Shown: in pieces, positions 1-8,270 of the stretch
Layout of the letters: each line of letters opens with the position of its first letter
How positions within the stretch are numbered: position 1 is the stretch's first letter
Source: Candidatus Poribacteria bacterium
GTDB taxonomy: Bacteria > Poribacteria > WGA-4E > UBA9662
NCBI GenBank assembly: GCA_002709695.1
Contig: PAQF01000025.1
Location: 186,272-231,416, forward strand
Length of the DNA: 45,145 nucleotides
Reading direction: 5' to 3'
Notes under the pieces: generated by a model
What the model saw: only the letters and a program-made list of their open reading frames with translations
What the model was told of the DNA's origin: nothing
The model's database searches: none
Position numbers and translations under genes: made by a program

Positions 1-44
1 GCCATAAACCCACAACCAACATACCCCAGTTTCACAGGATTCAT
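1..44 (-). CDS. Gfo/Idh/MocA-family oxidoreductase, N-terminal fragment (cut by window edge)
   Basis: Only about 14 codons are inside the window. Reading leftwards from the ATG at 44 gives MNPVKLGYVGCGFM. This matches the first beta-strand and glycine-rich loop (GxGxxG-like, here GYVGCGF) that opens the NAD(P)-binding Rossmann domain of Gfo/Idh/MocA oxidoreductases. An in-frame ATG at 59 would add five residues; a purine-rich GGATGGGG stretch lies between the two and favours the ATG at 44. The identification rests on family knowledge of this N-terminal motif and on very little sequence, so other Rossmann dehydrogenases remain possible. Confidence 0.5.
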   Translation of the reverse strand, partial: MNPVKLGYVGCGFM

Positions 45-431
45 GATTATTAACCCCATCCAAATCACAAATATTTATAATAAAAGTATCACAAATGCTA
101 AAAATGAAAATTCAATTAAGACCGAACAACCAGCGAAAAAAACAAAGAGACGTGACCCTCTTACTACAGAATTCCGTCCAGCACCCCAAACAAAACTGCC
201 AATCTCAGCATGAGTAAAGCACACTAATAACGATACTAAAATATGGTCTCGTATAATCACTTAATCAAACAAAGGAAAGAAAAAACTAGATATGAGTCAC
301 TCTACACAGAAAGAGCGAAAAATCGAAAAGCTTCCAATAACAACATTAACAAGAAAGGTCGACAGTAACAAAGGGGCACACAAAAAGATTAACAACTATG
401 TAAAATCGAAAAAAATTACTCTAGACTATAT
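45..431. other. intergenic stretch, no supported gene
   Basis: This 387-base AT-rich stretch lies between the start of the left-edge oxidoreductase and the end of the DUF1501 gene. The only open frame is a 61-codon minus-strand frame at 75-260 that starts with GTG, has no Shine-Dalgarno sequence and resembles no family I know, although it is hydrophobic. No clear terminator hairpin follows the DUF1501 stop. It probably carries the promoter of the left-edge oxidoreductase, but I could not pick one convincingly. Confidence 0.5.
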
Positions 432-1736
432 TTAAGCAAATAAACCTTTGATTACATTCCCTCCATTCACGACGCGAATGGGGCGCCCAACTCGCGACCA
501 ATTCTCCGAATTATGATCAATACCAAAAGATGCACAAAGAGATACAAAAATATCTTGAACCGACACAGGCTGATCAACAACTTTCATTCCATCCTCGCTG
601 GTTGAACCAATCACCTGCCCCCCACGAATACCACCACCACCAAGAACTAACGACCAACCACTCGCAAAATGATCCCGACCTTCGTTCTCATTAATTTTAG
701 GTGTCCGTCCAAACTCACCTAACCACATAACAATGGTTTTATCCAACAATTCTCGATCTTCCAAATCTCGGATTAACGTCGCAAAAGCTGGGTCAACTGT
801 GCTCATCAGGTTTCCCACTTGCTCAAAATTATTACTATGTGTATCCCACCCGTCTAGTGAAACCTCAACAAACTTGACACCTGACTCCACAAGACGTCTA
901 GCCATCAAACAACCTTGACCAAAACGATTCATACCATAAGCTTGGCGTAAAGCAACAGGTTCCTCATGCAATTCAAAGGCCTTCGTTTTCTCAGAATTGA
1001 TCATCTTGTCAGCTTTTTCATATATTGCTTGATGTGCTTCCGTACTACGACCAATTCGCTTCTTCAGGAAATCCTCCTGTAATCCACTCATTAAAGCCAA
1101 ACGCTGCTTAAATCTACGTTGATCCATTTGAACTGGATATTTGATATCATCAATTGGTTTCATTGGATCATTAACCGTAAAAGGGTCATGTTTAGCTTTT
1201 AAAAAACCACTGGTGAAGCTTGGAGAGTTTATACTAACACAGTTCGGAAGCTCAAAACCTGGTTCTCCTAAGTAATGTGAAACAAGTGATCCAAACGTCG
1301 GGTGCTTAACAGAACCGGTTGGAGCGTAACCAGTGTGGAGAAGATACCTTGCCCGTTCGTGATTCCCCTCACGTGATACCATCGACCGAACTATTGAGAG
1401 ATGATGCGCTTGTTCAGCGACTTGTGGTAGCGTTTCAGCAACCTCTACCCCCTTCACGCTAGTCTGAATTGCCTTGAACGGTCCACCGTTAGCAGTACCA
1501 GGCTTAGGATCAAATGTATCAAGCTGACTAGGCCCCCCATTCATAAACAAAACAATACAGTGTTCTGCAGAGGCAACAATATGATCTGGCTGTGCAAACA
1601 CTGGCAAGTGCATATGCTTTAGAGCTATCATGCCTAAAAAGCTGTTCACTCCAAACTTAAGGAAGTTCCGCCTAGAAAGATCTTGGGGACACAAACCTCC
1701 CAAACGGTTCTCAATAGCCTCTGTGCTATTCTCCAT
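432..1736 (-). CDS. DUF1501 family protein with Tat signal
   Basis: This 434-residue protein belongs to the DUF1501 family, which has an alkaline-phosphatase/sulfatase-like fold and is abundant in Planctomycetes, Poribacteria and relatives. A twin-arginine motif (SRRNFLK, residues 21-27) followed by a hydrophobic stretch predicts Tat export of a folded protein. Typical family segments are visible: VLFMNGGPSQLDTFDPKPG at 62-80, a GWDTHSNNF segment, and EFGRTPKINENEGRDHF near the C-terminus. AGAGGA lies five bases before the ATG. The gene has its own promoter, overlapping the terminator of the upstream tRNA. The enzymatic activity of the family is not established; hydrolysis of a sulfate or phosphate ester is an inference from the fold. 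Confidence 0.9.
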   Translation of the reverse strand: MENSTEAIENRLGGLCPQDLSRRNFLKFGVNSFLGMIALKHMHLPVFAQPDHIVASAEHCIVLFMNGGPSQLDTFDPKPGTANGGPFKAIQTSVKGVEVAETLPQVAEQAHHLSIVRSMVSREGNHERARYLLHTGYAPTGSVKHPTFGSLVSHYLGEPGFELPNCVSINSPSFTSGFLKAKHDPFTVNDPMKPIDDIKYPVQMDQRRFKQRLALMSGLQEDFLKKRIGRSTEAHQAIYEKADKMINSEKTKAFELHEEPVALRQAYGMNRFGQGCLMARRLVESGVKFVEVSLDGWDTHSNNFEQVGNLMSTVDPAFATLIRDLEDRELLDKTIVMWLGEFGRTPKINENEGRDHFASGWSLVLGGGGIRGGQVIGSTSEDGMKVVDQPVSVQDIFVSLCASFGIDHNSENWSRVGRPIRVVNGGNVIKGLFA

Positions 1737-1776
1737 TTCGATCCTCTTTTAGCCTAAGACTTCTACTCTAGCGGAG

Positions 1777-1805
1777 ATTATAACAAAAAAGCGGTCCGAA
1801 ATCAA
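1777..1805 (-). promoter_or_regulatory. sigma70-type promoter for the DUF1501 gene
   Basis: On the minus strand TTGATT (1800-1805) and TATAAT (1777-1782) are separated by exactly 17 bases. The DUF1501 start codon is about 40 bases downstream. The -35 hexamer falls in the loop of the tRNA terminator hairpin and the spacer covers one stem arm and the T-run, so the two signals share DNA. Prediction from consensus only. Confidence 0.6.
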
Positions 1806-1814
1806 TCGGACCGC
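1785..1814 (-). terminator. intrinsic terminator after tRNA-Asn
   Basis: On the minus strand an 8-bp perfect GC-rich stem (GCGGTCCG, 1807-1814, with its complement 1791-1798) encloses an 8-base loop and is followed by six T residues (1785-1790). An additional A-T pair extends the stem to nine pairs. It lies 11 bases beyond the tRNA 3' end and is a textbook Rho-independent terminator. Confidence 0.9.
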
Positions 1815-1825
1815 TCTTTACGAAG

Positions 1826-1898
1826 CTCCCCCGGACGGACTCGAACCGCCGACCTGGTGGTTAACAGCCACTCGCTCTACCAACTGAGCTACGGAGGA
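1826..1898 (-). tRNA. tRNA-Asn (anticodon GTT)
   Basis: The 73-base minus-strand sequence folds into a complete cloverleaf. The acceptor stem is TCCTCCG/CGGGGGA, the D-stem GCTC/GAGC, the anticodon loop CTGTTAA with anticodon GTT, and the T-arm is GGCGG-TTCGAGT-CCGTC. The discriminator base is G, as expected for tRNA-Asn. The bottom pair of the anticodon stem (27-43) is an A-C mismatch, which leaves four good pairs. No CCA is encoded, so it must be added enzymatically. Confidence 0.95.
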
Positions 1899-1920
1899 AT
1901 ATTCTAATCAAACAAATAAA

Positions 1921-1949
1921 ATTTTACTCAATCGATTCAAAGATTTCAA
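1921..1949 (-). promoter_or_regulatory. promoter of tRNA-Asn
   Basis: Minus-strand TTGAAA (1944-1949) and TAAAAT (1921-1926) are separated by 17 bases. The predicted transcription start would be around 1914, about 16 bases before the tRNA 5' end. Consensus-based prediction. Confidence 0.55.
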
Positions 1950-1985
1950 GAAAATTCTTCCACTTTTTCTTATAACAACTGTTAC

Positions 1986-2645
1986 TCATGTTAAAGGCGA
2001 AGTCATCAAAACAAATCTGACTCCAGATATCACTTTCCGCTCAACACCTTTCATCGTCTTCGTAACCAGCACTAAATCTTGATCAACATCTCCAACAGGT
2101 ATTACCAGCCGTCCATCAACAGCAAGCTGATCAATCAACACATCAGGTATAGTTGAAGGAGCAGCAGTTACAATAATACGATCATAAGGTGCATGGTCTG
2201 CCCAACCATAATAACCATTACCAACTTTTGATTCAATATTTTCATATCCCAACGATCCAAGAAGTTCCCATGCCCGGTCAGCCAATTCTTGAATAATCTC
2301 AACTGTATAGACACTATCAACAATTTCAGCTAAAACTGCAGTTTGATAACCACTACCAGTACCAATCTCAAGAACTTTCGATTGAGAATCCAATTCTAAC
2401 AACTCTGTCATAAGTGCAACAATGTAGGGCTGAGAAATTGTTTGCTGACAATCAATAGGAGCCGCCTGGTCGTGATATGATCTGGTTGTCATATCAGATC
2501 TCATAAAAAGATGACGTGGTACATTTAACATGGCGTTTAGCACTAATTGATCACAGATACCTCGTTCCCAAATTTGCTTATGGATCATCTGTTTTCGACG
2601 CTGCTCATAAACAAGAGATGAAACATTATTCGAATTCACCACCAA
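1986..2645 (-). CDS. pcm: protein-L-isoaspartate O-methyltransferase
   Basis: The product uses S-adenosylmethionine to methylate isoaspartyl residues in aged proteins and so starts their repair. The protein (about 219 residues, normal for the family) shows the typical N-terminal region (IWERGICDQLVLNAMLNVPRHLF), the substrate segment DQAAPIDCQQTISQPYIVA, and SAM motif I VLEIGTGSGYQTAVLA near residue 90. The start is ambiguous: TTG at 2645 and GTG at 2642 and 2639 are all in frame, with a TGA stop just upstream. A GAGGG sequence favours GTG 2642 or 2639. It follows sppA by about 14 bases and is the last gene of the unit. Confidence 0.93.
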   Translation of the reverse strand: MVVNSNNVSSLVYEQRRKQMIHKQIWERGICDQLVLNAMLNVPRHLFMRSDMTTRSYHDQAAPIDCQQTISQPYIVALMTELLELDSQSKVLEIGTGSGYQTAVLAEIVDSVYTVEIIQELADRAWELLGSLGYENIESKVGNGYYGWADHAPYDRIIVTAAPSTIPDVLIDQLAVDGRLVIPVGDVDQDLVLVTKTMKGVERKVISGVRFVLMTSPLT

Positions 2646-2659
2646 ACGCCCTCATTCTC

Positions 2660-4996
2660 TCAATTCAGCACATAAAAATTATATGGAGCCATCAAGAAAA
2701 CTCGATCTTTGCCAAATTGCTGTAACACCTGCTTCTGTCTTAAAAAAACATCCAAAACGCCCAAATCAAAAGATAAAATATTATTGAAGAGACGACCTAG
2801 CCACGTGGACTGAGGCAAAGACACTAGTTCAACTTGCTTCCCCACCAACCCTGACTCCCGACGTGCAACTGACAAAGCAAGATCTAAACCACCCAATTGA
2901 TCAACTAGCCCAATCTTGTACGCTTGCCGACCTGTCCAGACACGACCACGTGCAATTCGATCCACTTCCTCTTTAGTCATCCCACGACCATCTGCAACCT
3001 TGGTAACAAAACCATCGTAAATTTCTTCCACCGATGCTTTCATAGACTGCCGATGTGTCTCAGAATAATCACTATAATCACTATAAAAATCCGCATTTTT
3101 GCCACGCTTAATAATCTCTTTTTCAATACCAACCTTATCATATAAATTCTTCAAATTTAATTTACCAGTGAAAACACCAATTGATCCTGTAATCGTACTT
3201 GGCTCAGCAATAATCTGATCAGCCAACGTAGCAATATAATACCCTCCAGATGCAGCTGTATCTCCCATGGACACAATAAGAGGTTTCCGAACCTGCTTCA
3301 AAAGCTGCAATTCCCGCCAGATCTCATCTGCGGCCAGCACAAACCCTCCACCACTATCAACCCGAAGAACAACAGCCTTAACAGAATTATCTTCCCTAAC
3401 TGACCTGATCGCTTCCCCAATCGTATCAGACCCCATAAAGACACCACCCGTGAAAGGATTTACAAAACTTTTCCCTGTTATCATATCACCAATAGCATGA
3501 ATAACAGCTATCTTCGAAGTACCAATCTTCCAGTTATAATCATGATAGGTTTGACCAAAATAACGATCGCCTTTTACCAAATCCAACTGCCTACGAACGA
3601 TCAATTCCTCAATTTCATCTTCATAAATAAGTCTATCTACAAGATTATTCTCCAATGCCTGCTTGGCGGTAAAAGGTCCTTGATCAACTAACCCTTTGAC
3701 ATGTTCTGGAACCCAATTCCGCCCTTCTGCTACCATCTGTATAATTTGGTTGTAAATATCATCGAGTAAGTTGTTAATCTGCTGACGATAATTTTCTGAC
3801 ATCCCAGATCGACTAAATCTTTCAGTTGCTGACTTATACTCCCCAATACGTTCGAAATCGCTATGTACCCCCAATTTATCCATAAGAGGCTTGACAAACA
3901 TCGGTTCACTTCGAATTCCAACCAAATCCAGAGTACCCAAAGGGTGAAAGAAAATTTGGCTAGATACTGAAGCCAGCATATAGGCACCAGTTGAACAAAC
4001 CTTACCGTAACAAATAACTTCTTTGCCCGAATCTACAAGCTGTTTAAGTAGATCTCGACGCTCCTGCATTCGAGCGACACCAACATTACTCTCTCCAATT
4101 CGAACCAACACACCAACAACAGAAGGATCATCTTTCACAATTTGTAATAAATAATCTATTTCGTCCATTTCTATATCAAGAAAAAACTTACGTCTCGATT
4201 TCGTTCGACTCAACTGCGAAAGTCGAAATTCGCCAACACTAACCCTTAATTTCTTATCCGGTAAAAACGATTGAAAAGTACCAAATCCTATATTGCCTAA
4301 ATTGAGACCAAATCGAATGTCAAAACTCTTATCATTCCAATAGCTAGAACGAAAAGTCAAAAAATCCATGGGGCGAATATCCAAACCGTAACGAAACTCA
4401 ATACCATCAATATCTTCGACTCTTCTCAAATCCAACGAAAATGTAATGCGAGACGTATTTGGCCGCAGGGCTAATCCGAAATCATAGGTTCGACCACCAA
4501 CTAACATCGGACGATTTAAATCGCGAGCAACGGTACCAATCGAAAAATTATTCCGTCGAAACATCAATCCTAATGACCAAGAAGAAAAATCGTCGTAATT
4601 TTGATAACTCAACCTATCATAATCAGCCAAACTAGCATTAATCCAGCTATAACTTGTACCTGCATATAGTGAACCAAGCAAACGGGTTCCATTTGCGATA
4701 GTATAACGTTTGAAAGCAGGACCATCTTCTATCCCGATATACTCCAAACCCAAACCAGATTTTGCCGCTACCACAAAAAATGCATCATCTCCCTTCGAGC
4801 TACCAGAGTAAGTACGTAAGTAAGACAACTCAACATCGCTCCGGCAGGCAACCCCTGCAGGGTTGAAAAAAGTTGCAAGCGCTCCATCACTAATTGCAAC
4901 TGAATTTGATGGCAGTTGCGTCATTTTTTTTACTGCATCCACAGCTGAAGAAAACAACAAAACGATCAGAACAAACAACAGAATATAAGTTTTCAT
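2660..4996 (-). CDS. sppA: signal peptide peptidase SppA-like protease fused to an N-terminal beta-barrel-like domain
   Basis: The product is predicted to be an envelope serine protease with a Ser-Lys dyad (family S49). From the ATG at 4996 the protein has 778 residues. Residues 1-21 form a signal peptide. Residues 25-260 are a strand-rich region with a PorV/FadL-like opening (ATFFNPAGVA at 41-50) and many alternating aromatic/polar strands. Residues 265-720 are two tandem S49 domains, as in the long (67K) SppA type. The likely catalytic lysine is K388 (GEYKSATERF) and the serine is S583 (DTAASGGYYIA). Frame-open codons upstream of 4996 overlap the preceding gene and lack a signal peptide, so the start at MKTYILL is preferred although no strong ribosome binding site is visible. 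SppA proteins degrade leftover signal peptides; the barrel domain suggests outer-membrane association, which is an inference. Confidence 0.85.
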   Translation of the reverse strand: MKTYILLFVLIVLLFSSAVDAVKKMTQLPSNSVAISDGALATFFNPAGVACRSDVELSYLRTYSGSSKGDDAFFVVAAKSGLGLEYIGIEDGPAFKRYTIANGTRLLGSLYAGTSYSWINASLADYDRLSYQNYDDFSSWSLGLMFRRNNFSIGTVARDLNRPMLVGGRTYDFGLALRPNTSRITFSLDLRRVEDIDGIEFRYGLDIRPMDFLTFRSSYWNDKSFDIRFGLNLGNIGFGTFQSFLPDKKLRVSVGEFRLSQLSRTKSRRKFFLDIEMDEIDYLLQIVKDDPSVVGVLVRIGESNVGVARMQERRDLLKQLVDSGKEVICYGKVCSTGAYMLASVSSQIFFHPLGTLDLVGIRSEPMFVKPLMDKLGVHSDFERIGEYKSATERFSRSGMSENYRQQINNLLDDIYNQIIQMVAEGRNWVPEHVKGLVDQGPFTAKQALENNLVDRLIYEDEIEELIVRRQLDLVKGDRYFGQTYHDYNWKIGTSKIAVIHAIGDMITGKSFVNPFTGGVFMGSDTIGEAIRSVREDNSVKAVVLRVDSGGGFVLAADEIWRELQLLKQVRKPLIVSMGDTAASGGYYIATLADQIIAEPSTITGSIGVFTGKLNLKNLYDKVGIEKEIIKRGKNADFYSDYSDYSETHRQSMKASVEEIYDGFVTKVADGRGMTKEEVDRIARGRVWTGRQAYKIGLVDQLGGLDLALSVARRESGLVGKQVELVSLPQSTWLGRLFNNILSFDLGVLDVFLRQKQVLQQFGKDRVFLMAPYNFYVLN

Positions 4997-5031
4997 TTTG
5001 CAAATTCTATGACAAATTATCCACTTAATTA

Positions 5032-5997
5032 CTAAACTCCAATTTTCCCAATTGATTCTCCGCTGGACACCATCGGATAAATTGGTTGGGACCAAAAAAC
5101 ACCATCCACCGGGGAATAAATGACTTCACGAAGACTACCAAACACATCATGAATTTCCGCAATTGGCTGACCAATTTCAACATAATCTGCCAATGCAACA
5201 TGATAATAGACGAAACCACCGCAATTGCTTATCACCGAAGCAAATTGGTGCGCTACAAACTGCTCCGCGGGAAGCTCCGGTTCACCATCAATGAAATCAT
5301 AAACTTTCAAAACATTTAGTATCCCACGAATTCCCTTCGAAATACTGAGCTGATTCCAACCATGGCAACCACCTAACTCAGGATCGATCGTCGGAATTCC
5401 AATATCTGGAGCAGCTTGCGCCAATTGTCCTTTTGGACCCTTCTGATCAAGGATATATCCAATACCAAACACTTGTGCGAGCTGAAAACAGGCTTTATGC
5501 AACGGATGATCGTGACTAACCCTGACTCTAACCTCATCAATCATAGGCTTAACCCCACCTTGATGCAAATCAATACAAATATCCGCTTGTTTGACAATAT
5601 GATTAAACAAATAATGAGCTATCCGTTCGCTTGAAGTTCCATCAACTTTGCCTGGAAAACACCGATTCATTTTCAAATTATCAACAGGGCTATAAGCTTG
5701 CTTAGCGTGAAACGCATGAACATTAACAATTGGAATTGCAATAATTTGCCCACGCAAGACACGTGGAGACACTCGGCGTATAACTTCATGGATAACAGCC
5801 AATCCATTTAGTTCATCACCATCGCTTAACGCCTGAAGATAAATCGTCTTCCCATCGACTAATCCATTAATCAAAACAACAGGTAATTCTATAGGCCTTC
5901 CATCCTGCATTTCACCAATGGGAATTCTTCCCTCAATCTTTTCACCTGGTGATGCTTGCAACTCTCCAGCAATAATTGACTTTTGATCGCGTGCCAA
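5032..5997 (-). CDS. succinylglutamate desuccinylase/aspartoacylase-family metallohydrolase
   Basis: This 321-residue protein belongs to the AstE/AspA branch of the M14 zinc carboxypeptidase fold, which usually removes acyl groups from amino-acid derivatives. Visible landmarks are QALSDGDELNG (55-65), AIPIVNVHAFH (87-97), NRCFPG (111-116) and IDLHQGG (142-148). In the family the first zinc motif reads HGDE; here the histidine position is Asp59 (DGDE), while Glu62 and His145 are kept. The C-terminal part (about 240-321) is a beta-rich domain with a lipoyl-like hairpin. The start is a TTG just downstream of a good promoter, with a GAGTGGA ribosome binding site. The substrate cannot be told from sequence. 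It is the first gene of the unit with sppA and pcm. Confidence 0.85.
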   Translation of the reverse strand: MARDQKSIIAGELQASPGEKIEGRIPIGEMQDGRPIELPVVLINGLVDGKTIYLQALSDGDELNGLAVIHEVIRRVSPRVLRGQIIAIPIVNVHAFHAKQAYSPVDNLKMNRCFPGKVDGTSSERIAHYLFNHIVKQADICIDLHQGGVKPMIDEVRVRVSHDHPLHKACFQLAQVFGIGYILDQKGPKGQLAQAAPDIGIPTIDPELGGCHGWNQLSISKGIRGILNVLKVYDFIDGEPELPAEQFVAHQFASVISNCGGFVYYHVALADYVEIGQPIAEIHDVFGSLREVIYSPVDGVFWSQPIYPMVSSGESIGKIGV

Positions 5998-6017
5998 AAT
6001 TCCACTCTTGAATATCT

Positions 6018-6046
6018 ATTATATAAATTTGAGCTGTTTATGACAA
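6018..6046 (-). promoter_or_regulatory. sigma70 promoter of the astE-like/sppA/pcm unit
   Basis: Minus-strand TTGTCA (6041-6046), a 17-base spacer and a perfect TATAAT (6018-6023). The expected transcription start near 6011 leaves only about 14 bases of leader before the TTG start codon at 5997. This is among the best consensus promoters in the window. Confidence 0.75.
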
Positions 6047-6177
6047 AAATCTGACTGACATTAAGTTAGTATATGGTCGGCCATCTTTTTGATTTTTCTG
6101 GCTTGAAAGTGCTACTGGAATTGGAGTGAGAATTACCCTAGAAACAGCAATAACGGAACATTATTACTCCGTGGAAC

Positions 6178-6202
6178 AAAAAAAGGATCAGAAAACTAAT
6201 CC
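6178..6202 (-). terminator. intrinsic terminator ending the flagellar/envelope block
   Basis: On the minus strand GGATTAG (6196-6202), loop TTTT (6192-6195), CTGATCC (6185-6191) and then a run of seven T (6178-6184). The stem has six Watson-Crick pairs and one G-U pair. The upstream arm lies within the last codons of the SH3 gene and the hairpin contains its TGA stop, so the coding sequence and terminator overlap. It separates the 28-kb block from the astE-like promoter. Confidence 0.85.
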
Positions 6203-6598
6203 TACCTTGCTAACAAGCAAAATGATGCTCCTTCTAGCGATTTGCCGATAGCTTAGTTTTACAAGTGGTGGAGGAATAATAGTAACACCCTCACTTTGCA
6301 CCCAGCCAGCAATATTTGTTTTAATGCTAACTTGCACCCAATCAGATCTCACTTGTACAACCTCTAGTTTGGTCCCTTCATGGGCTTGGGCAAATGGGAC
6401 AGAATCTAAGGAAGGCCTCCTGCGAATTGCAGACTTATCGTTAAAAAGTAGCATAGACACATTATTCTGCCCTTCGTGAGTGGGAGCTGCAAAAATATAG
6501 AGCAGAAGCAAAACTGAGATGCTTAGCAGCGTAAACATACCAATAAAAGGAAATGATCTCCGTTTTAAGACTCGCTCTTCTGAAAACGAACTTAGCAC
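6188..6598 (-). CDS. membrane-anchored SH3-domain protein
   Basis: This is a 136-residue protein with a short basic N-terminus, one membrane segment (about residues 18-38), a bacterial SH3 domain (about 45-108) and a C-terminal tail. The SH3 part shows the usual pattern: short strand, RRRPSLDSVPFAQAHEGT, a strand, SDWVQVSI, then AGWVQSEGVTII. Such domains bind cell-wall peptides in many envelope proteins, so a periplasmic peptidoglycan-binding role is likely but inferred. It starts 5 bases after the stop of the preceding gene, so the two are translationally close. Its 3' end forms part of the terminator. Confidence 0.75.
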   Translation of the reverse strand: MLSSFSEERVLKRRSFPFIGMFTLLSISVLLLLYIFAAPTHEGQNNVSMLLFNDKSAIRRRPSLDSVPFAQAHEGTKLEVVQVRSDWVQVSIKTNIAGWVQSEGVTIIPPPLVKLSYRQIARRSIILLVSKVGLVF

Positions 6599-6603
6599 GA
6601 AAA

Positions 6604-7506
6604 TTATCTTTTGGTAATTTTCACTATGTCGCTAGCAATAAAGTGCCCAGATGTATTTGGATCAACTGAGAGCAAAATTGTTCTCCCTTTAACATCAGCA
6701 ACAATCGCATCAGCACGTTTCTCCTCACCCAACACAACCAATTCACCAGTAACAGGATGGATAATCTCTTTCGGAATCTTGATCAATGTGATCGTGCTAC
6801 CTACAAAAACTGGATCGAACGCAGTCATTGAAAACATGTTTCCATCGATGGAAAGAATCTTCGCATTTTCAGTAACTACCTGCTCTGCAAGAAGTTCAAC
6901 TATTTCTTCTTCTAGCAACGGAGGCCGGCGAACACGGTCATGAACTTCAATTGCCACCTTTATACCTTTACCATCGTTTCCTGAATCAACCGTTTTAATT
7001 TCAAAGTGCGATAGGTACATAACAGACGTAAACTCATGCACTTCTACTACCAAACCATATCCTAAAGATCCGCCAATAGGGTAGCGCATATTCGACATTG
7101 CATCGTAAAGCCCCTTTGGACGATAGATTTCCAGTAACATTCCACGTCGAACACCATCCTCAATACCAAGGTTAATATGAGCTTTTCGTTCATCAACACT
7201 TAATACAAAACCATCCTCCAGAACTTTCTTGATTATCTCATCCTCTTCACTTTCTGACTCTGTAGAAACCGAACTGACTGTAGAACCAACTTGGTCTGAA
7301 GCATCGGTAGAAGAAGCAAGCAGAGCATAATAAAACACTGAAAAAGTGCGGACAACCTGAGAAACTACATCGCTAAAATAGGCTACAGTCAAAGATGGCT
7401 CGTAACTTGAAAGAGAGCTATTTGCAGATGTTTGATCCACCGCAATTATAAAAACCAACATTAACACACAAAATATAACAACAATATCAGTTAGACTTTT
7501 TCTCAT
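6604..7506 (-). CDS. exported protein with FlgT-C-like beta domains
   Basis: From the ATG at 7506 the protein has 300 residues; GAGGA lies eight bases upstream and the product opens with a signal/anchor helix (about 8-26, ending TSANSS). Upstream in-frame codons would overlap the preceding gene and spoil the signal. The middle (about 95-150) reads DGFVLSVDERKAHINLGIEDG followed by RRGMLLEIYRP, the pattern of a small beta domain found in FlgT C-termini and related flagellar/envelope proteins. The C-terminal half has a second similar set (AKILSIDGNMFSMTAFDPVFVGSTITLIK). I cannot assign a specific function. The gene follows another protein with the same kind of domain, which suggests the pair work together. 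Confidence 0.65.
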   Translation of the reverse strand: MRKSLTDIVVIFCVLMLVFIIAVDQTSANSSLSSYEPSLTVAYFSDVVSQVVRTFSVFYYALLASSTDASDQVGSTVSSVSTESESEEDEIIKKVLEDGFVLSVDERKAHINLGIEDGVRRGMLLEIYRPKGLYDAMSNMRYPIGGSLGYGLVVEVHEFTSVMYLSHFEIKTVDSGNDGKGIKVAIEVHDRVRRPPLLEEEIVELLAEQVVTENAKILSIDGNMFSMTAFDPVFVGSTITLIKIPKEIIHPVTGELVVLGEEKRADAIVADVKGRTILLSVDPNTSGHFIASDIVKITKR

Positions 7507-7547
7507 AATAGCAATTCCTCGATCACAAACCAATCGAAACCATATAA

Positions 7548-8270
7548 TTACCAACTCGTTTGAAAAATCGAAAGATAGGGAGCAGAATCCAGATCTGAAT
7601 ACGCAATTGGTATATCATCTACAGGATCATTGTTAACAAACAGTAAAACCGAACCAAGTGCAACACCAGCAATCGATGCCCCAACTAAAATCTTGCTATT
7701 CCTATCAAGCCTTTTGGTCCGTTTTTCAAAAAGACGCTTGTCTGATTCCGTACGCGATAAGTTATATAAGTCATACGAACTGTTGGCACGTTGATGCGAG
7801 TAAACGGCAGTGAGCCCCAAACTAACTCCAGTGGAAAAAGTCAGCCAAGCTAATGCCTTACTTTTCCTGCGAACCGGAGGTTTGTAAGATTCAGATAGCT
7901 TTGCTTCAGACGCAATCTGCATCAAAAAACCATCACCGTTTGCTTTCTCACCATCCCTTAAAGCAGCAATATCCTTCAAAGCAACAATCTTGTGAGCAAC
8001 TTCTACCTGCTTTCCCAACCGAAGATCGACAACTTCTGCCACAGCCCCCTGCGCAAAAAGTTGGACAATTTTCACACTACCCACATAATCCAATTTACCA
8101 TTCACATCTTCATAAACCCGATAAGTCTCATCAGGCCCCGCCCCACTTTCCGTTCCAACATCAACATAAACCCGAGTCCCCTCGACGAGCAAAACATAAC
8201 CATGTTCAGCAACCGAAACGAAACTAAGACAAAAAAACAACAGTATTACAAACGAAAATTTCTTAATCAT
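7548..8270 (-). CDS. secreted/membrane protein with FlgT-C-like domain and two membrane segments
   Basis: The protein has 240 residues. A signal peptide (about 1-21, ending VSVAEHG) is followed by a beta domain of the same type as in the next gene (GYVLLVEGTRVYVDVGTESG, then TYRVYED, about 24-100). A basic stretch (RRKSKALAWLTF) leads into two hydrophobic segments (about 140-157 and 190-210) separated by a charged loop, an arrangement reminiscent of DUF5683-type envelope proteins. Its ATG overlaps the stop of the cNMP-domain gene by four bases, indicating translational coupling. Function unknown; placement points to envelope or flagellar accessory work. Confidence 0.6.
   Translation of the reverse strand: MIKKFSFVILLFFCLSFVSVAEHGYVLLVEGTRVYVDVGTESGAGPDETYRVYEDVNGKLDYVGSVKIVQLFAQGAVAEVVDLRLGKQVEVAHKIVALKDIAALRDGEKANGDGFLMQIASEAKLSESYKPPVRRKSKALAWLTFSTGVSLGLTAVYSHQRANSSYDLYNLSRTESDKRLFEKRTKRLDRNSKILVGASIAGVALGSVLLFVNNDPVDDIPIAYSDLDSAPYLSIFQTSW

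Noticed and set aside
75-260. 61-codon hydrophobic frame on the minus strand
   Set aside because: GTG start without ribosome binding site, no family resemblance, in an AT-rich gap.
2924-3145. plus-strand frames inside sppA and other large genes
   Set aside because: These lie opposite strongly supported genes and have no start signals or family motifs; treated as shadows.
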